A stretch of DNA of 64,000 nucleotides from Tritrichomonas foetus (lineage: Eukaryota > Parabasalia > Tritrichomonadida > Tritrichomonadidae): the NCBI GenBank assembly GCA_001839685.1, contig MLAK01000616.1, positions 66,328-130,327 of the forward strand, read 5' to 3'. A program made the position numbers and the translations under genes. Positions 1 to 9,800 of this stretch are shown piece after piece; the first letter of the stretch is position 1, and the number at the start of each line of letters is the position of its first letter. The notes under the pieces are model-generated. The model did not search any database. It was not told where the DNA came from and saw only the letters and a program-made list of their open reading frames with translations.

Positions 1-1
1 T

Positions 2-121
2 GAACCATTTACAAGAATTGAAGTTTATTATATTGATAGATTATGTACTGTTAGACCACATACAATTGGCTTTACATTTATCAGCACAGAACCCGTCGTA
101 CCACCAACAGCTTCACCTTAA
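2..121 (+). CDS. C-terminal end of a protein cut by the window edge
   Basis: An open frame enters from the left edge and ends at TAA 119-121, giving 39 residues that finish with a Pro/Thr/Ser-rich tail (VVPPTASP). The preceding residues (RIEVYYIDRLCTV) look like normal coding sequence, and the base composition is richer in G+C than the spacer after it. Too little is present to name a family. The start lies outside the window. Confidence 0.6.
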   Translation, partial: EPFTRIEVYYIDRLCTVRPHTIGFTFISTEPVVPPTASP

Positions 122-462
122 ATTCAATATATAATTGAGTCATCTTTTTTATGAATTTGATCTAATACAATTGTCCTTAGTGGATGGTGAAATGATTCAC
201 AAACAAAATTGTTATTATAGATATTAATAACTATATTCGGCTTATCTATTATGAAAAATGGATTTTTAAAATTGTTTAATTAAACCCTATTTGTTCTTAA
301 AATATCCATAACACTTTAATTTTTCGAGTTTAGAGTATTTCAATTTCTGTAATTTTTGTATTTTTAGCTTGGTTGACAAACTGTCAGTTTACGGTTTATT
401 CAGAAAAAGTTTGTTGATGACATCATAATTCTTAATTTTTATGTTCAAAATCGATCAAAAAA
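122..462. other. AT-rich spacer, no gene seen
   Basis: Non-coding spacer between the truncated gene and the PH-like hypothetical. I see no RNA gene, repeat or credible reading frame in it. Its last ~100 bases must hold the promoter of the next gene, but no motif is strong enough to mark. Confidence 0.6.
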
Positions 463-1248
463 ATGATCGATTATCTAAAATTTATTTATGGCGATCCTGT
501 CGCAAAACAAGCCTCGAGTCTCAAACAAGGTGAAACATTCTCACTTCAAAATACTCAAAAGAGGAGTTCAAATGTTGTAGTTACTTGCGCAAATAGTGAA
601 TTTTCCATCAATTCTGACAATATTCTATGCGTAGCAATTGATCATGTCACAATAAAGCTAACAGATGTGATGGATGAAAAGACTTCGTCTATTATAAAAT
701 CATTAATCGCCATTCCGCCATCTTTTCATATCACAATCGTTAATTTATCTGTCTCAACAGCAAGAATTCTTCCAAAAACAGAAGCCTCGATTCCATTCGA
801 TACAGTGATCAAGACAGGTCTGATGCATCGTGCGTCCTGTCCAGCTGGTCATTCATATCCACCTGAAGATGAATGGGGGATTGTTTTTGGTTGCCCATTT
901 TATAAAACATTTCCATCTTCAAAGTCATTACCAATAGTTATTGTTGAAGGTGATATTACCGTCACACAAAATGATCATAAGCCAACAAATTATTACGTTT
1001 ATTTAGTACCCCTCTATCTTGTTTTTTATGATTCACAAAACTCAAATAAATCATTAGGAAATATATTTTTAACTGCTGCCAAAATCGAAGTTGATAAGCC
1101 GCAGCAGTTTTCAATCATAAAGGCAGGCCAGAAGACATCATTCACTTTCTCAACAATACAGGCAATGCAGCAATGGTCACAGGCAACTCTTATTGCAATC
1201 AACAATGCGGCAACATCGCTTGAAAAGTGGAGATCGGAAAACATGTAA
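463..1248 (+). CDS. Hypothetical protein, possible PH-like fold
   Basis: A 261-residue protein with a good ATG start and no signal peptide or membrane segment. I do not recognise the family with confidence. The last 60 residues (beta-rich stretch, then 'TSFTFSTIQAMQQWSQATLIAIN') look like the final strands and C-terminal helix of a pleckstrin-homology domain, where a Phe-x-Phe strand is followed by an amphipathic helix carrying a Trp. The middle has a Cys/His-containing loop (ASCPAGHSYPPEDEW, ~residues 127-141) that could be structural. A soluble membrane- or lipid-associated adaptor is possible, but that is inference. The neighbour downstream (YggS) is convergent, so the genes are not co-transcribed. 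Confidence 0.75.
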   Translation: MIDYLKFIYGDPVAKQASSLKQGETFSLQNTQKRSSNVVVTCANSEFSINSDNILCVAIDHVTIKLTDVMDEKTSSIIKSLIAIPPSFHITIVNLSVSTARILPKTEASIPFDTVIKTGLMHRASCPAGHSYPPEDEWGIVFGCPFYKTFPSSKSLPIVIVEGDITVTQNDHKPTNYYVYLVPLYLVFYDSQNSNKSLGNIFLTAAKIEVDKPQQFSIIKAGQKTSFTFSTIQAMQQWSQATLIAINNAATSLEKWRSENM

Positions 1249-1311
1249 AATAAAAACGAAAAAACATGAACAAAACTTTTTTTGGTAACTCCATTTTTGA
1301 ACTATTTCTTC

Positions 1312-1386
1312 TTTTCTTCTTATGTTGTTTTCTTCTTATGTTGTTTTCTTCTTATGTTGTTTTCTTCTTATATTGTTTTCTTCTTA
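1312..1386 (+). repeat. 16-bp tandem repeat (about 4.7 copies)
   Basis: The unit TTTTCTTCTTATGTTG is repeated in direct tandem four times, followed by a partial fifth copy. The fourth copy has one change (TATATTG). It lies about 60 bases after the stop of the PH-like gene, in the spacer shared with the convergent YggS gene. It is pyrimidine-rich on this strand and probably a simple minisatellite formed by slippage. The rest of the 1249-1726 spacer holds nothing recognisable. Confidence 0.9.
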
Positions 1387-1726
1387 ATCTATTTCCATTT
1401 TGTCTCACACTTTGATTTTGAAATCTTTGCAGACCTACTAGAATGAATTTCCTGTAGGAAAATATGATCATATTATAATATTGTTAATTGCGTTGATGTT
1501 TGTGTCAGTTGTGAAACTATCTTTTCACTATAGCAATTACTGCATTTGTACTTTTAAGTCATATTAGTTCATTTCTATTTTTTTCTCTTTTAAATTCACA
1601 CCTTTTTGCAACAGAAAGAGTGAATCATGAATGATTCAATCCAATCAACAAAAAGAAAAAAAAGTGGAAAAGTACTTTTGATAGCTTTAGTAATATAAGA
1701 AAAGAATTGTTAAATACATTCACTTT

Positions 1727-2401
1727 TTAGTGTTTGTATTGTCTTGCACCAAAAATCGATGATCCCACTCTGACGTAATCTGATCCCATTTCAAGCGCGA
1801 GTTCATAGTCAGCACTCATTCCCATTGAAAGCTTGATAGTTTCCTGTTCAACGCCAAAGTGCTCAGCCACTTGATTTCTTGTGTTGATCAAAGATTCAAA
1901 ATCTCGACTGCTTTCGCCAATCTCACCGATGGTCATCAAACCAACAAATTTCAAATTTGGACACTTTTCATTTATGTGTTGAACTAAAGTGAATAACTTT
2001 TCACCTGCTTGAATTCCATTTTTCTGTGGTTCGTCTGATGTATTGACTTGTACCATAACGGAAAGTGGCTCACTTCCTTTCCAGCTATTGTTTACTTTAT
2101 CGGCGAGTTTTTCTGTGTCGATTGTTTCGATCATTGCGAGATTTGGAATTGCGCAGACTTTTGAAACTTTGTTGCTTTGCAAATGGCCAATCATATGAAA
2201 TCGTGCTTTTGGGAGAAGCGGGCCTTTCTCAACGATTTCATCAACGTAATTTTCACCAAAAATTCGGCAACCGGCTTCAAAAGCCTCACGAAGCATTTCG
2301 ATTGGTTTAGTCTTACTAACGGCAACAAGCGTGGCTTTTGGATTGAGTTCTTTAACGCGAGCGGAGATATCTAAGTAGTTTTGAGCGACTTCTGATGACA
2401 T
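1727..2401 (-). CDS. YggS/PLPBP-family pyridoxal-phosphate homeostasis protein
   Basis: This 224-residue protein is close to the normal length of the family known as YggS in bacteria, PLPBP/PROSC in human and YBL036C in yeast. These are single-domain TIM-barrel proteins that bind PLP and buffer its free pool. Visible hallmarks are AVSKTKP with the Schiff-base lysine K30, FGENYVDE, FHMIGHLQSNK, LSMGMSADYELAL (phosphate-binding) and VRVGSSIFGAR at the C-terminus. No targeting peptide is visible, so it is probably cytosolic. The ATG at 2401 gives the family's usual N-terminus. It is convergent with the PH-like gene and divergent from the LRR gene, sharing a 479-base promoter region with the latter. 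Confidence 0.95.
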   Translation of the reverse strand: MSSEVAQNYLDISARVKELNPKATLVAVSKTKPIEMLREAFEAGCRIFGENYVDEIVEKGPLLPKARFHMIGHLQSNKVSKVCAIPNLAMIETIDTEKLADKVNNSWKGSEPLSVMVQVNTSDEPQKNGIQAGEKLFTLVQHINEKCPNLKFVGLMTIGEIGESSRDFESLINTRNQVAEHFGVEQETIKLSMGMSADYELALEMGSDYVRVGSSIFGARQYKH

Positions 2402-2880
2402 TCCTGATTAAACTTTTTGTATATTTATTTGTTCTTTGATAATTGTTGCTTTCACAAAGGTTTTTGATGTAAATTTAAATAAGTATTCGGACAAATAAAT
2501 TCACAAAATACTTTGCATTTTCAGAAAATGATTTACACATCAACGTAAAAGCGTTTGGTCAATTTTTTCTAATAACTGGTCAAAGTATCAGATATTTTCT
2601 TAAGATTATTTTTTCGCTTTTATTTCTTTACTCAATTGAATTTCAATATTTATATTTATATATCTTATTTTTCAATAAATATGCAGCATAAATGCAAAAT
2701 CTATTTCAATATAACCTGATGTTAAAGGAGTAAATCCTTCATTAAATTTGTTCGTTTTTTCCAAAATCATTGAAATTTCATCTCCTAACTGCTTTTCACA
2801 GGTCAATACCAAAAAAATCATTTCAAAAAACCATAATTGAATGCGCATAGAAATAACAAAGAAAATTATATTTAATTCAC
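2402..2880. promoter_or_regulatory. Divergent intergenic region between YggS-like and LRR genes
   Basis: This 479-base AT-rich spacer separates two genes read in opposite directions, so it must hold both promoters. The LRR gene has TTCAC immediately before its ATG, which resembles the short initiator (TCA-type) known close to start codons in trichomonads. No other element is clear and no coding remnant was found. Confidence 0.4.
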
Positions 2881-5800
2881 ATGGAAGCCGCCGATCTTCA
2901 TTTCCAAAACTTTGTTCCCAATAATCCGAATTTACGTTTGACGCATGAAGAAATCACAGAAATAGCAGCGAATCTTCCAAAAGGGCAGCATATCATTCAT
3001 TTCGCTTTAAGATCGCCAGTTCGACTGAATAGAAAAGAAATTCAAGGCTGCCTTACTGTTCTTTCAAATCACTTCGTTTTATGTCTCAGAGTGAAAAGCG
3101 ACGAAAACGATAAAATTTATGTTTTATCAAAAATCCACATTTGCGATATTCAAATGCTCGCCTATTCAAAAGACAAAGAAGTTCTTATTAAATGTCACAG
3201 CGTCAATTTGAGACTTTTGGATGACGGACAACAATTGAATCGCCGATTCATGCAAATCATGTATCGAAACTTCCAAATTATCTATGCGGCCTATGATAAA
3301 ATATCATCGGCACTCGAGCTGCGGGCTGATGACATGTCATATTTCCCAGATATTAATATTCACATATCACCTTCACAGAAATTTCAATTTCTTTATTACG
3401 CGTTATGTTCTAAATGTGACACCATATTCCATCAAGATGTTGTCAGGTTTATTCATACAATGGTTCTCTCAGGAATGTCAGTTGTTGATTTATCTCAACT
3501 TCCAATTGACCAATATGGCCAAAATGATGAAGGTTATGACTTAAAACCTATTTTCAGAGCATTAAGTATGATGAAATTTGTTAGTGGTGTTTGCTGTACA
3601 GGAACTGAAAGACCTACCATTATGGAAGAAGTTCAATCGCTTTTAGAATACTCTCAAAAATTACAAATTATTCATATTGCTAATTGTGGTGCTACAAGTG
3701 GTTTAACTGATCTTTTACAAGCTGCTAGAAAGAAAGAAGGTTTACCTATACAATATTGGAACATCAGTGGAAACAATTTTTCTGATTTCGAGGCGTTTGT
3801 CACTTTATTAGAAGTTTCAAAAGATCCAATTTTGTTTTTAGATGTTTCCAATTGTGAAATTAGCGCGAAGAATGCAGAAGCTTTATTCAACACTCTTCAG
3901 GTTAATAAAAACCTTCATCAAATGCAGCAACTTCATATTGCAGGTATTGAGATGAATGAAGATTCATTTTATGCGTTTGATTCTTATTTATCGACACTTG
4001 TAAAACGCTCAATTTCGGATCATTCCTTCCAGATTCCACTCAAATCGTTAAATATTGGAAACACCAAACATGGACTTGTTAACTTTTTACAATCATTGAA
4101 TAAGTCACCAATGCCTCTTTCGACTTTGATTTTGGCTGATTCAAATGTTGATCAAGCGGCTTCCGACACTTTAATTACACTTATTAAATCATCAACAACA
4201 TTAAGATGTCTTGATATGAGTGGAACTCGAATTACTGCTGAAAATGTAGCTGATATTATATTTGCTATAAGTAAGAACCCTAAACTCCATAATTTTGATC
4301 TTCGTATTAATCGACTTGAACTTAAAACTGGAAATCTTCTTCCAATTTTCCGAGTCTTTTTGTCTGGAAATCTCAAAAGATGGCATGCTATTTCTCTTGA
4401 TGGAAATGAAATGGATCAAGATGATCTTAGGAATATTCTTCCTCTTTTAACATTAATGAAAAAATTAAGATATCTATCGTTAAATGATAATTTTGATTCA
4501 TCCATGAAAAACATTGATATTCTGCTTCCTCAACTCCTAAATATTCCTTCATTGAAATCAATATCACTTGCCTGTAAAAACAGTGATCATAAACTTCACG
4601 ATAAATTAATTCCGTTTATTGTTGAATTAAGAAAGCATCAAAACGTGAAGGAAATTGATATTTCTGGTAATTCCATTGGTGATGATGGATTATCTGCTTT
4701 GATTCATTATATTCGTTCTGATAAAGAAGTTGAATCGATTAGTTTTGATGGAAGTGATCCAAAATCAATTGATCTGTTAAGTGAATTGTCACTATTAATT
4801 AAGGGCGAAGATCATAAAAAGTTGATTTCTTTGGACTTCCCTGTAAAAGATGCTGCTAATTTACTTAAATCTTTTTCTGGCCAACAGTTAAAAGATGGTC
4901 TTCAAAGAATGAGTAATATTCAATTGTCTATTGTAAATACAATCTCTGTTCATCGTGCGCAAATGGGAGTAACTGGAAAGCTTCCTTTTGAAGCGACTAA
5001 AGAAATTAAAGATTTAATTCGATCGATTTCTAATAATACTAGACAAGGATTTCTTGCTAATGAAAAGCCACTTGAACATTCGTGCATTTGTGAAGAATTT
5101 GGATTGCCTCTTCCTTATCAAAAAATGGGTGATATTGTTATTGATGGTGGTCGAATCATTGAAAGGAATGTTGGTGATGAATTGGGTGTTTATTCAACAC
5201 CTGATTTCTATAAATATATTGAGGAAGAAAAATCGCATTATGTTGTAACTGATAATCTTCTTGATGAGACTTCTTTAACTGATTCTCGAATGACTTCTGC
5301 GGAATCTTCATCAGTTGCACTTCCTTCAATTTATTCAGAATCTCAAGTTCGCTCGATGCTTTTGAAGAAAGCTGAAGAAGAGAAAAAGCGGAAAGATGAA
5401 GAAGCAAATAAAAAGAAAATCAAAAATAACTCAACAAATACTGATGATTCTACAACTGATTCTAGCCGAAAAAGAAATAAGAAAAATCCCAAAAACAAAA
5501 GAACTGATCCTGATTCAACTTTTGATTTACCACCAACGATTCGAAAGCGCTCTTCACGTGTAACAAACAATGTTTCTTCATCTGATGATGAAGACGATAC
5601 AGAAAATAATCGAAAACTTCGAAATAAGAAGAAATCTAGGCGATTAATCGAATCATCTTCTTCTGAAGATGAAAGACCGAACAGAAATAGAAATAAATCA
5701 AGCAGAATTACTAGCAATAGTAAATATAATCGCAATAATGATTCTGATTCCGATAGTGGTGACATCAATCAAAGAAGGAAGTCTAAAAAGCAAAGCCGAA

Positions 5801-6705
5801 GAAATATTATTTCTGATTCTGATGAAGAAGAATTGCCACCGCCTTCAAAAGTCAGAAATAGCTCAAAGAAACAACTTTCTAGAAATAGGCGCAACATTTC
5901 TGATTCTGATTCTGAAGATGATGTTCGATTATCAAAGAAACAGCAACAACAACAGAAATCTAAAAAGAAGGTTTTGTATTCTGATTCAGACAGCGAAGAT
6001 GAACAAGTACCAAAAAGGAGGCAGATCAATCGAAGAAATAGAAATTCTGAAGACAGTTCTGAAGATTCCTCTGATATTCCAAATCGAAGAAAACTGCGAA
6101 ATTTTGAAAATAATAAAAAGAAGTCTAATCGTCAAAGAGATTCTACATCAGATGAAGAAAGCAGTGAAGATTCACGTCCACCAAGAAGAAATATAAGAGA
6201 AAATATGATTCAAAAGAAATCAAATAAGGGTCGAGCATCACCAAGGCACATTTCTGATAGTGATTCTGAAGGTGAATCCGATTCTGATGAATATTCAAGA
6301 CGAAAGAAATCACCAAGACAACAAAAGAATAATCGAAGGCAAATTTACAGTGACAGTGAAGAAAATGATGATAGTGATGAAATTTATGAGAGAAATAGAA
6401 ATAAAAGAAAACAATCACAACAACAACAAAGGCGTAGTCGCAAAGATATTGTTTCATCATCATCAAGTGAAGAAGATAATCTCCGAGTGCGAGGTGGGAG
6501 AAAACCAAATAGTAACAGTAAAAATCCAAAAAAGCGACAAAGTGATTCAACTGATTCAGATGAAGAATCAATCCTTTCTGGGCTTGCAAAGAAGCCATTG
6601 AAGAAACATCCATCTAAAGAATCATTTGAAATGATGCGTCCTGCAAAGTCGCGTGCAGAAGAGAAGCCGTGGGAAATGTCCAAAAATAGGAAAAAGCGTT
6701 TTTAA
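2881..6705 (+). CDS. CARMIL-like PH + leucine-rich-repeat protein with long Ser/Asp/Arg tail
   Basis: A 1274-residue protein. Residues ~10-150 look like the beta-rich non-canonical PH domain of CARMIL/LRRC16 proteins, and ~220-690 carry irregular leucine-rich repeats (LKSLNIGNTKH, LRCLDMSGTRIT, VKEIDISGNSIGDDGL). A helical linker follows. From ~840 to the end the chain is disordered: blocks of SDSDSE/SSSEDE alternate with KKSRR/RNRNK, ideal for casein-kinase-2 phosphorylation. Near the end an H...RPAK...KP pattern (R1253) recalls the capping-protein-interaction motif of CARMILs, but the spacing is longer than usual. CARMILs control actin capping protein at membranes. The fold assignment is fairly secure and the actin role is inference. 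The antisense reading frames over the tail are shadows of its repetitive codons. Confidence 0.8.
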   Translation: MEAADLHFQNFVPNNPNLRLTHEEITEIAANLPKGQHIIHFALRSPVRLNRKEIQGCLTVLSNHFVLCLRVKSDENDKIYVLSKIHICDIQMLAYSKDKEVLIKCHSVNLRLLDDGQQLNRRFMQIMYRNFQIIYAAYDKISSALELRADDMSYFPDINIHISPSQKFQFLYYALCSKCDTIFHQDVVRFIHTMVLSGMSVVDLSQLPIDQYGQNDEGYDLKPIFRALSMMKFVSGVCCTGTERPTIMEEVQSLLEYSQKLQIIHIANCGATSGLTDLLQAARKKEGLPIQYWNISGNNFSDFEAFVTLLEVSKDPILFLDVSNCEISAKNAEALFNTLQVNKNLHQMQQLHIAGIEMNEDSFYAFDSYLSTLVKRSISDHSFQIPLKSLNIGNTKHGLVNFLQSLNKSPMPLSTLILADSNVDQAASDTLITLIKSSTTLRCLDMSGTRITAENVADIIFAISKNPKLHNFDLRINRLELKTGNLLPIFRVFLSGNLKRWHAISLDGNEMDQDDLRNILPLLTLMKKLRYLSLNDNFDSSMKNIDILLPQLLNIPSLKSISLACKNSDHKLHDKLIPFIVELRKHQNVKEIDISGNSIGDDGLSALIHYIRSDKEVESISFDGSDPKSIDLLSELSLLIKGEDHKKLISLDFPVKDAANLLKSFSGQQLKDGLQRMSNIQLSIVNTISVHRAQMGVTGKLPFEATKEIKDLIRSISNNTRQGFLANEKPLEHSCICEEFGLPLPYQKMGDIVIDGGRIIERNVGDELGVYSTPDFYKYIEEEKSHYVVTDNLLDETSLTDSRMTSAESSSVALPSIYSESQVRSMLLKKAEEEKKRKDEEANKKKIKNNSTNTDDSTTDSSRKRNKKNPKNKRTDPDSTFDLPPTIRKRSSRVTNNVSSSDDEDDTENNRKLRNKKKSRRLIESSSSEDERPNRNRNKSSRITSNSKYNRNNDSDSDSGDINQRRKSKKQSRRNIISDSDEEELPPPSKVRNSSKKQLSRNRRNISDSDSEDDVRLSKKQQQQQKSKKKVLYSDSDSEDEQVPKRRQINRRNRNSEDSSEDSSDIPNRRKLRNFENNKKKSNRQRDSTSDEESSEDSRPPRRNIRENMIQKKSNKGRASPRHISDSDSEGESDSDEYSRRKKSPRQQKNNRRQIYSDSEENDDSDEIYERNRNKRKQSQQQQRRSRKDIVSSSSSEEDNLRVRGGRKPNSNSKNPKKRQSDSTDSDEESILSGLAKKPLKKHPSKESFEMMRPAKSRAEEKPWEMSKNRKKRF

Positions 6706-6743
6706 TGTTTTATTAAAATCGAGGTTTTTAGAATTTCTCTCTC

Positions 6744-6768
6744 TTTTTTTTTTTTTTTTTTTTTTTTT
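6744..6768 (+). repeat. 25-base poly-T tract
   Basis: An uninterrupted run of 25 T lies between the convergent stops of the LRR gene (6705) and the LRR-IQ gene (6870). It is likely a slippage-prone homopolymer. It could aid 3'-end formation of the plus-strand gene, but nothing in the sequence proves that, and its true length may differ because such runs are poorly sequenced. Confidence 0.9.
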
Positions 6769-6869
6769 AATGATTGAAAGTATTCAAGATTAATTTTTCA
6801 TAAAGAAAATGAAGACAGAAAAAATAAAATCGGGTAAAAAATAATCTAATTAAAAAACTTAAAAACAAT

Positions 6870-9800
6870 TTATTGAATAATACGGTTAATCATTTCGACA
6901 AGAAGCTGCGACTCGAGAAGTCCCATGCTATCACCAAGATATTGTCCGATCTCTTTCATTGCACTCACACTTTCATCTTCTTGGACTTGAGGCAATGGAG
7001 TAGGTGGAACATAAATTGGTTGTGATGCTCTCATTGTCTTCATTAATTTCCTTCTTTCTTTATCTTTTCTTTTATTTTCATAAATTTCGTCTAATTTCTT
7101 CAATTTTGAAGTTTCCATTTTTTGCCTCTTTCTATCCAAGAATATTTTATCGAGCATTGATAATCTCCTTTTTTGTTGTTCCAGCTCCGAATTTAATTCA
7201 CGGTTTGCAGCTTTTGTTTCAAGTGAGCTTTGTCGCATTGAAAGAACGTTCGATTTGGTTAAAAACAGATTTTGTGCAGTTGATTTATTTAAATTTTTAA
7301 TTTCTGCTTTTTGATTAATTTTTCTTGCCATGTTTGCAAAACTTTGACCGAATTTTCGATCTCGATTAAATCGTTCACGTGCCAATTTTTGTTCTTCTTT
7401 TATTTGATGAATTCTTTTAGTTTTTTCTTTTAAAGAATGATTCTTTTGATCACTTAAGGTTTCTAAAAGCATTGCTTTTTCAATTGAAGCTCTTTGTTGA
7501 GCTTGAGTTATTTGAATTTTTTTCGACATTTCTGTACAAGCTCGTGATTTTTCAAGATCTTGTCTCGCAAGAAGTGCAACTTGTCTTTTATTTTCTATTG
7601 TATTATCTTCAATTGCATTTCCTCTTATAATCATGCCAACATGATGAAGCCTTACTAATTTTGTAAATACGACTTTAACAAGATCTTGTAATCGATTTTC
7701 TGTTCGTTGAGCTGTTTGTTTACGATTTTCGATTTTAGTGGTTTCAGATTCATTTGCTTTTTTGTTATCTTTATCTTTTTGTTCCCTTGAGGAAATAGCG
7801 AGTTCTAATTTCGGCTTACCTAATAGTGTTGATAAGCTTAATGAAGGCTTAATTGCATGTCGTACAACAGAAAAAAGAGAATCAGTAGGCTTTATTTTTC
7901 TGACTTTTCGTTTTGGTGATCCTGTGAAAAAAGGAGCCATTAAGCGAGGATCTGCACTAACCTCATCGTCCAATGATGAGAGAAAGTTATCCTCAATTAG
8001 ATTAGGATTAGGTAAATTGTTTTCATCAAGAATGACTTCATTGGACTTTGACATTAGATCAGCGAGGGAAATATTCATAGGATCTAATTTAGAATTAGGC
8101 ATTGTTAAAGTGGAATGAGAAACGTGAATTGATGATTTTGCTTTTGGTTGTTCTTTAACTTTTTTAATATTATCTGGAACATAAGGTTTCAAATTTAAAG
8201 TATTTGTAAGATGACTTAAATCCATGAAACATGAATTAACGCCATCAACTTTAAATGGCTTAGCAAATGTAAATTCATTTATATCAAATTGATCTTCTTG
8301 TTCATTTTCACCAAATGTATTTTTGTTATGTTCTTCATTATGATCATTAAATTGATCATCAGTCTCATTATTGATTTGTTCAAGAACATTTTGATTCGAT
8401 GCTGTACAGCTGACAGGCGTCGAATTGAGAACAGATGCTCGCTGACTATCGTTATATTCATAATCATTAAAATATTTCGACTGTTGCCTGACACTTGATT
8501 TTTTATGAATTAACCGTGTATCAATTTTTGATGTTGCTATTTGAGGAAAATCATCAGCTGTAACCATTCCAACATTCAAAGCAGATGAAGATAGGTCAAA
8601 ATTATTTGATGATTCAGTGGTTTCCCTAGATTTTGTTGGATTTGAAGGTCTTTCATTTCGTTTTTGATCTTTAAAATAATCAAGCTGACCAGCCCAAGGA
8701 CGATAATCATGTCTCAATTCATGAAGTGACTCAACTGGATCAAATAAAAGAGATTTTGGCTTATTTATGCCATTAGGGTTACCTGATTGATTGTTTTGCT
8801 GATTATTTGTTTGATCATATTTAGGCTTAGAGTGTTTTAGATTATTTCTTTCATCATTATGAATCATTCGAATAACTTTTAATGATTTTCCTGAGAATCC
8901 ATGCTGTGTTAAAATATGAGCAAGTCTTTTCCTTGATGAATATCCATACCAACATGAATGAATTGCATTTGCACAACAATATTCAAGAACATCATTTTCA
9001 GTCATAATTATATTGAATGAATAAGTCATCCAAGCAAACAATGCCAATCTTCTTCGTGCTTCTTCAGGATTGGCGTAAGTGATCCTCATTATTCGATACC
9101 TTTTTATATATTTTGCTGGAATTTGTATCGAAAACATAGAATTTGTTGCTTTTGTAGAAATTACACCTAATGAAACTAAACTTGATAAATCATTTAAATT
9201 AAACATAATATTTCCTTTTGGAATAATTTCAGGTAAAAATCCAATGATACTTTTATCTAAAACTAAAGATCGATCAGATGAATAACCAAAATCAACATTA
9301 TATAGTTTTTTCATCGAAATAAGTGATTGATAATAATGATAAGGAATATAAAATGATTGTTGTCTAGGTAAACTATTATAATATTGATAAACTTTAACAA
9401 CATGCGAAACAGCACGATGAATAGCCATTGTTTTGAAACTATAACGAATACATGACAATGCTCTTTTTTCAATTGCTATCGATTTTATTTCACGGAAATG
9501 TCTAAGTCTCTCAATAAACATTCTAGATGCTGATTGAATAGTAATTGTTGAAGCTGTAAAAATTATAGTTCGTTCTGGATAAATAGTTATATTTAATTTC
9601 GAACAGATTATTTGTGTTATAAATGAAGCAAAATCCTCACGATTCTCATAAGTGAATTTAATTAATGCATCATATTTTTTTAAATTAACTGTATTTTTTG
9701 GATAGTTTCCTTTTATAGCTGGAATTGAAGAAAAAGGGCATTGATTTGTCCAATTGATTCCAAATCGAGTCACTTTTTTACGACTTTTTAAAGCAGCATG

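Noticed and set aside
5343..6683. Several long minus-strand and plus-strand alternative frames over the LRR protein's tail
   Set aside because: They are mirror images of the repetitive Ser/Asp/Arg codons of the real gene and have extreme Leu/Ser/Phe composition with no domain.
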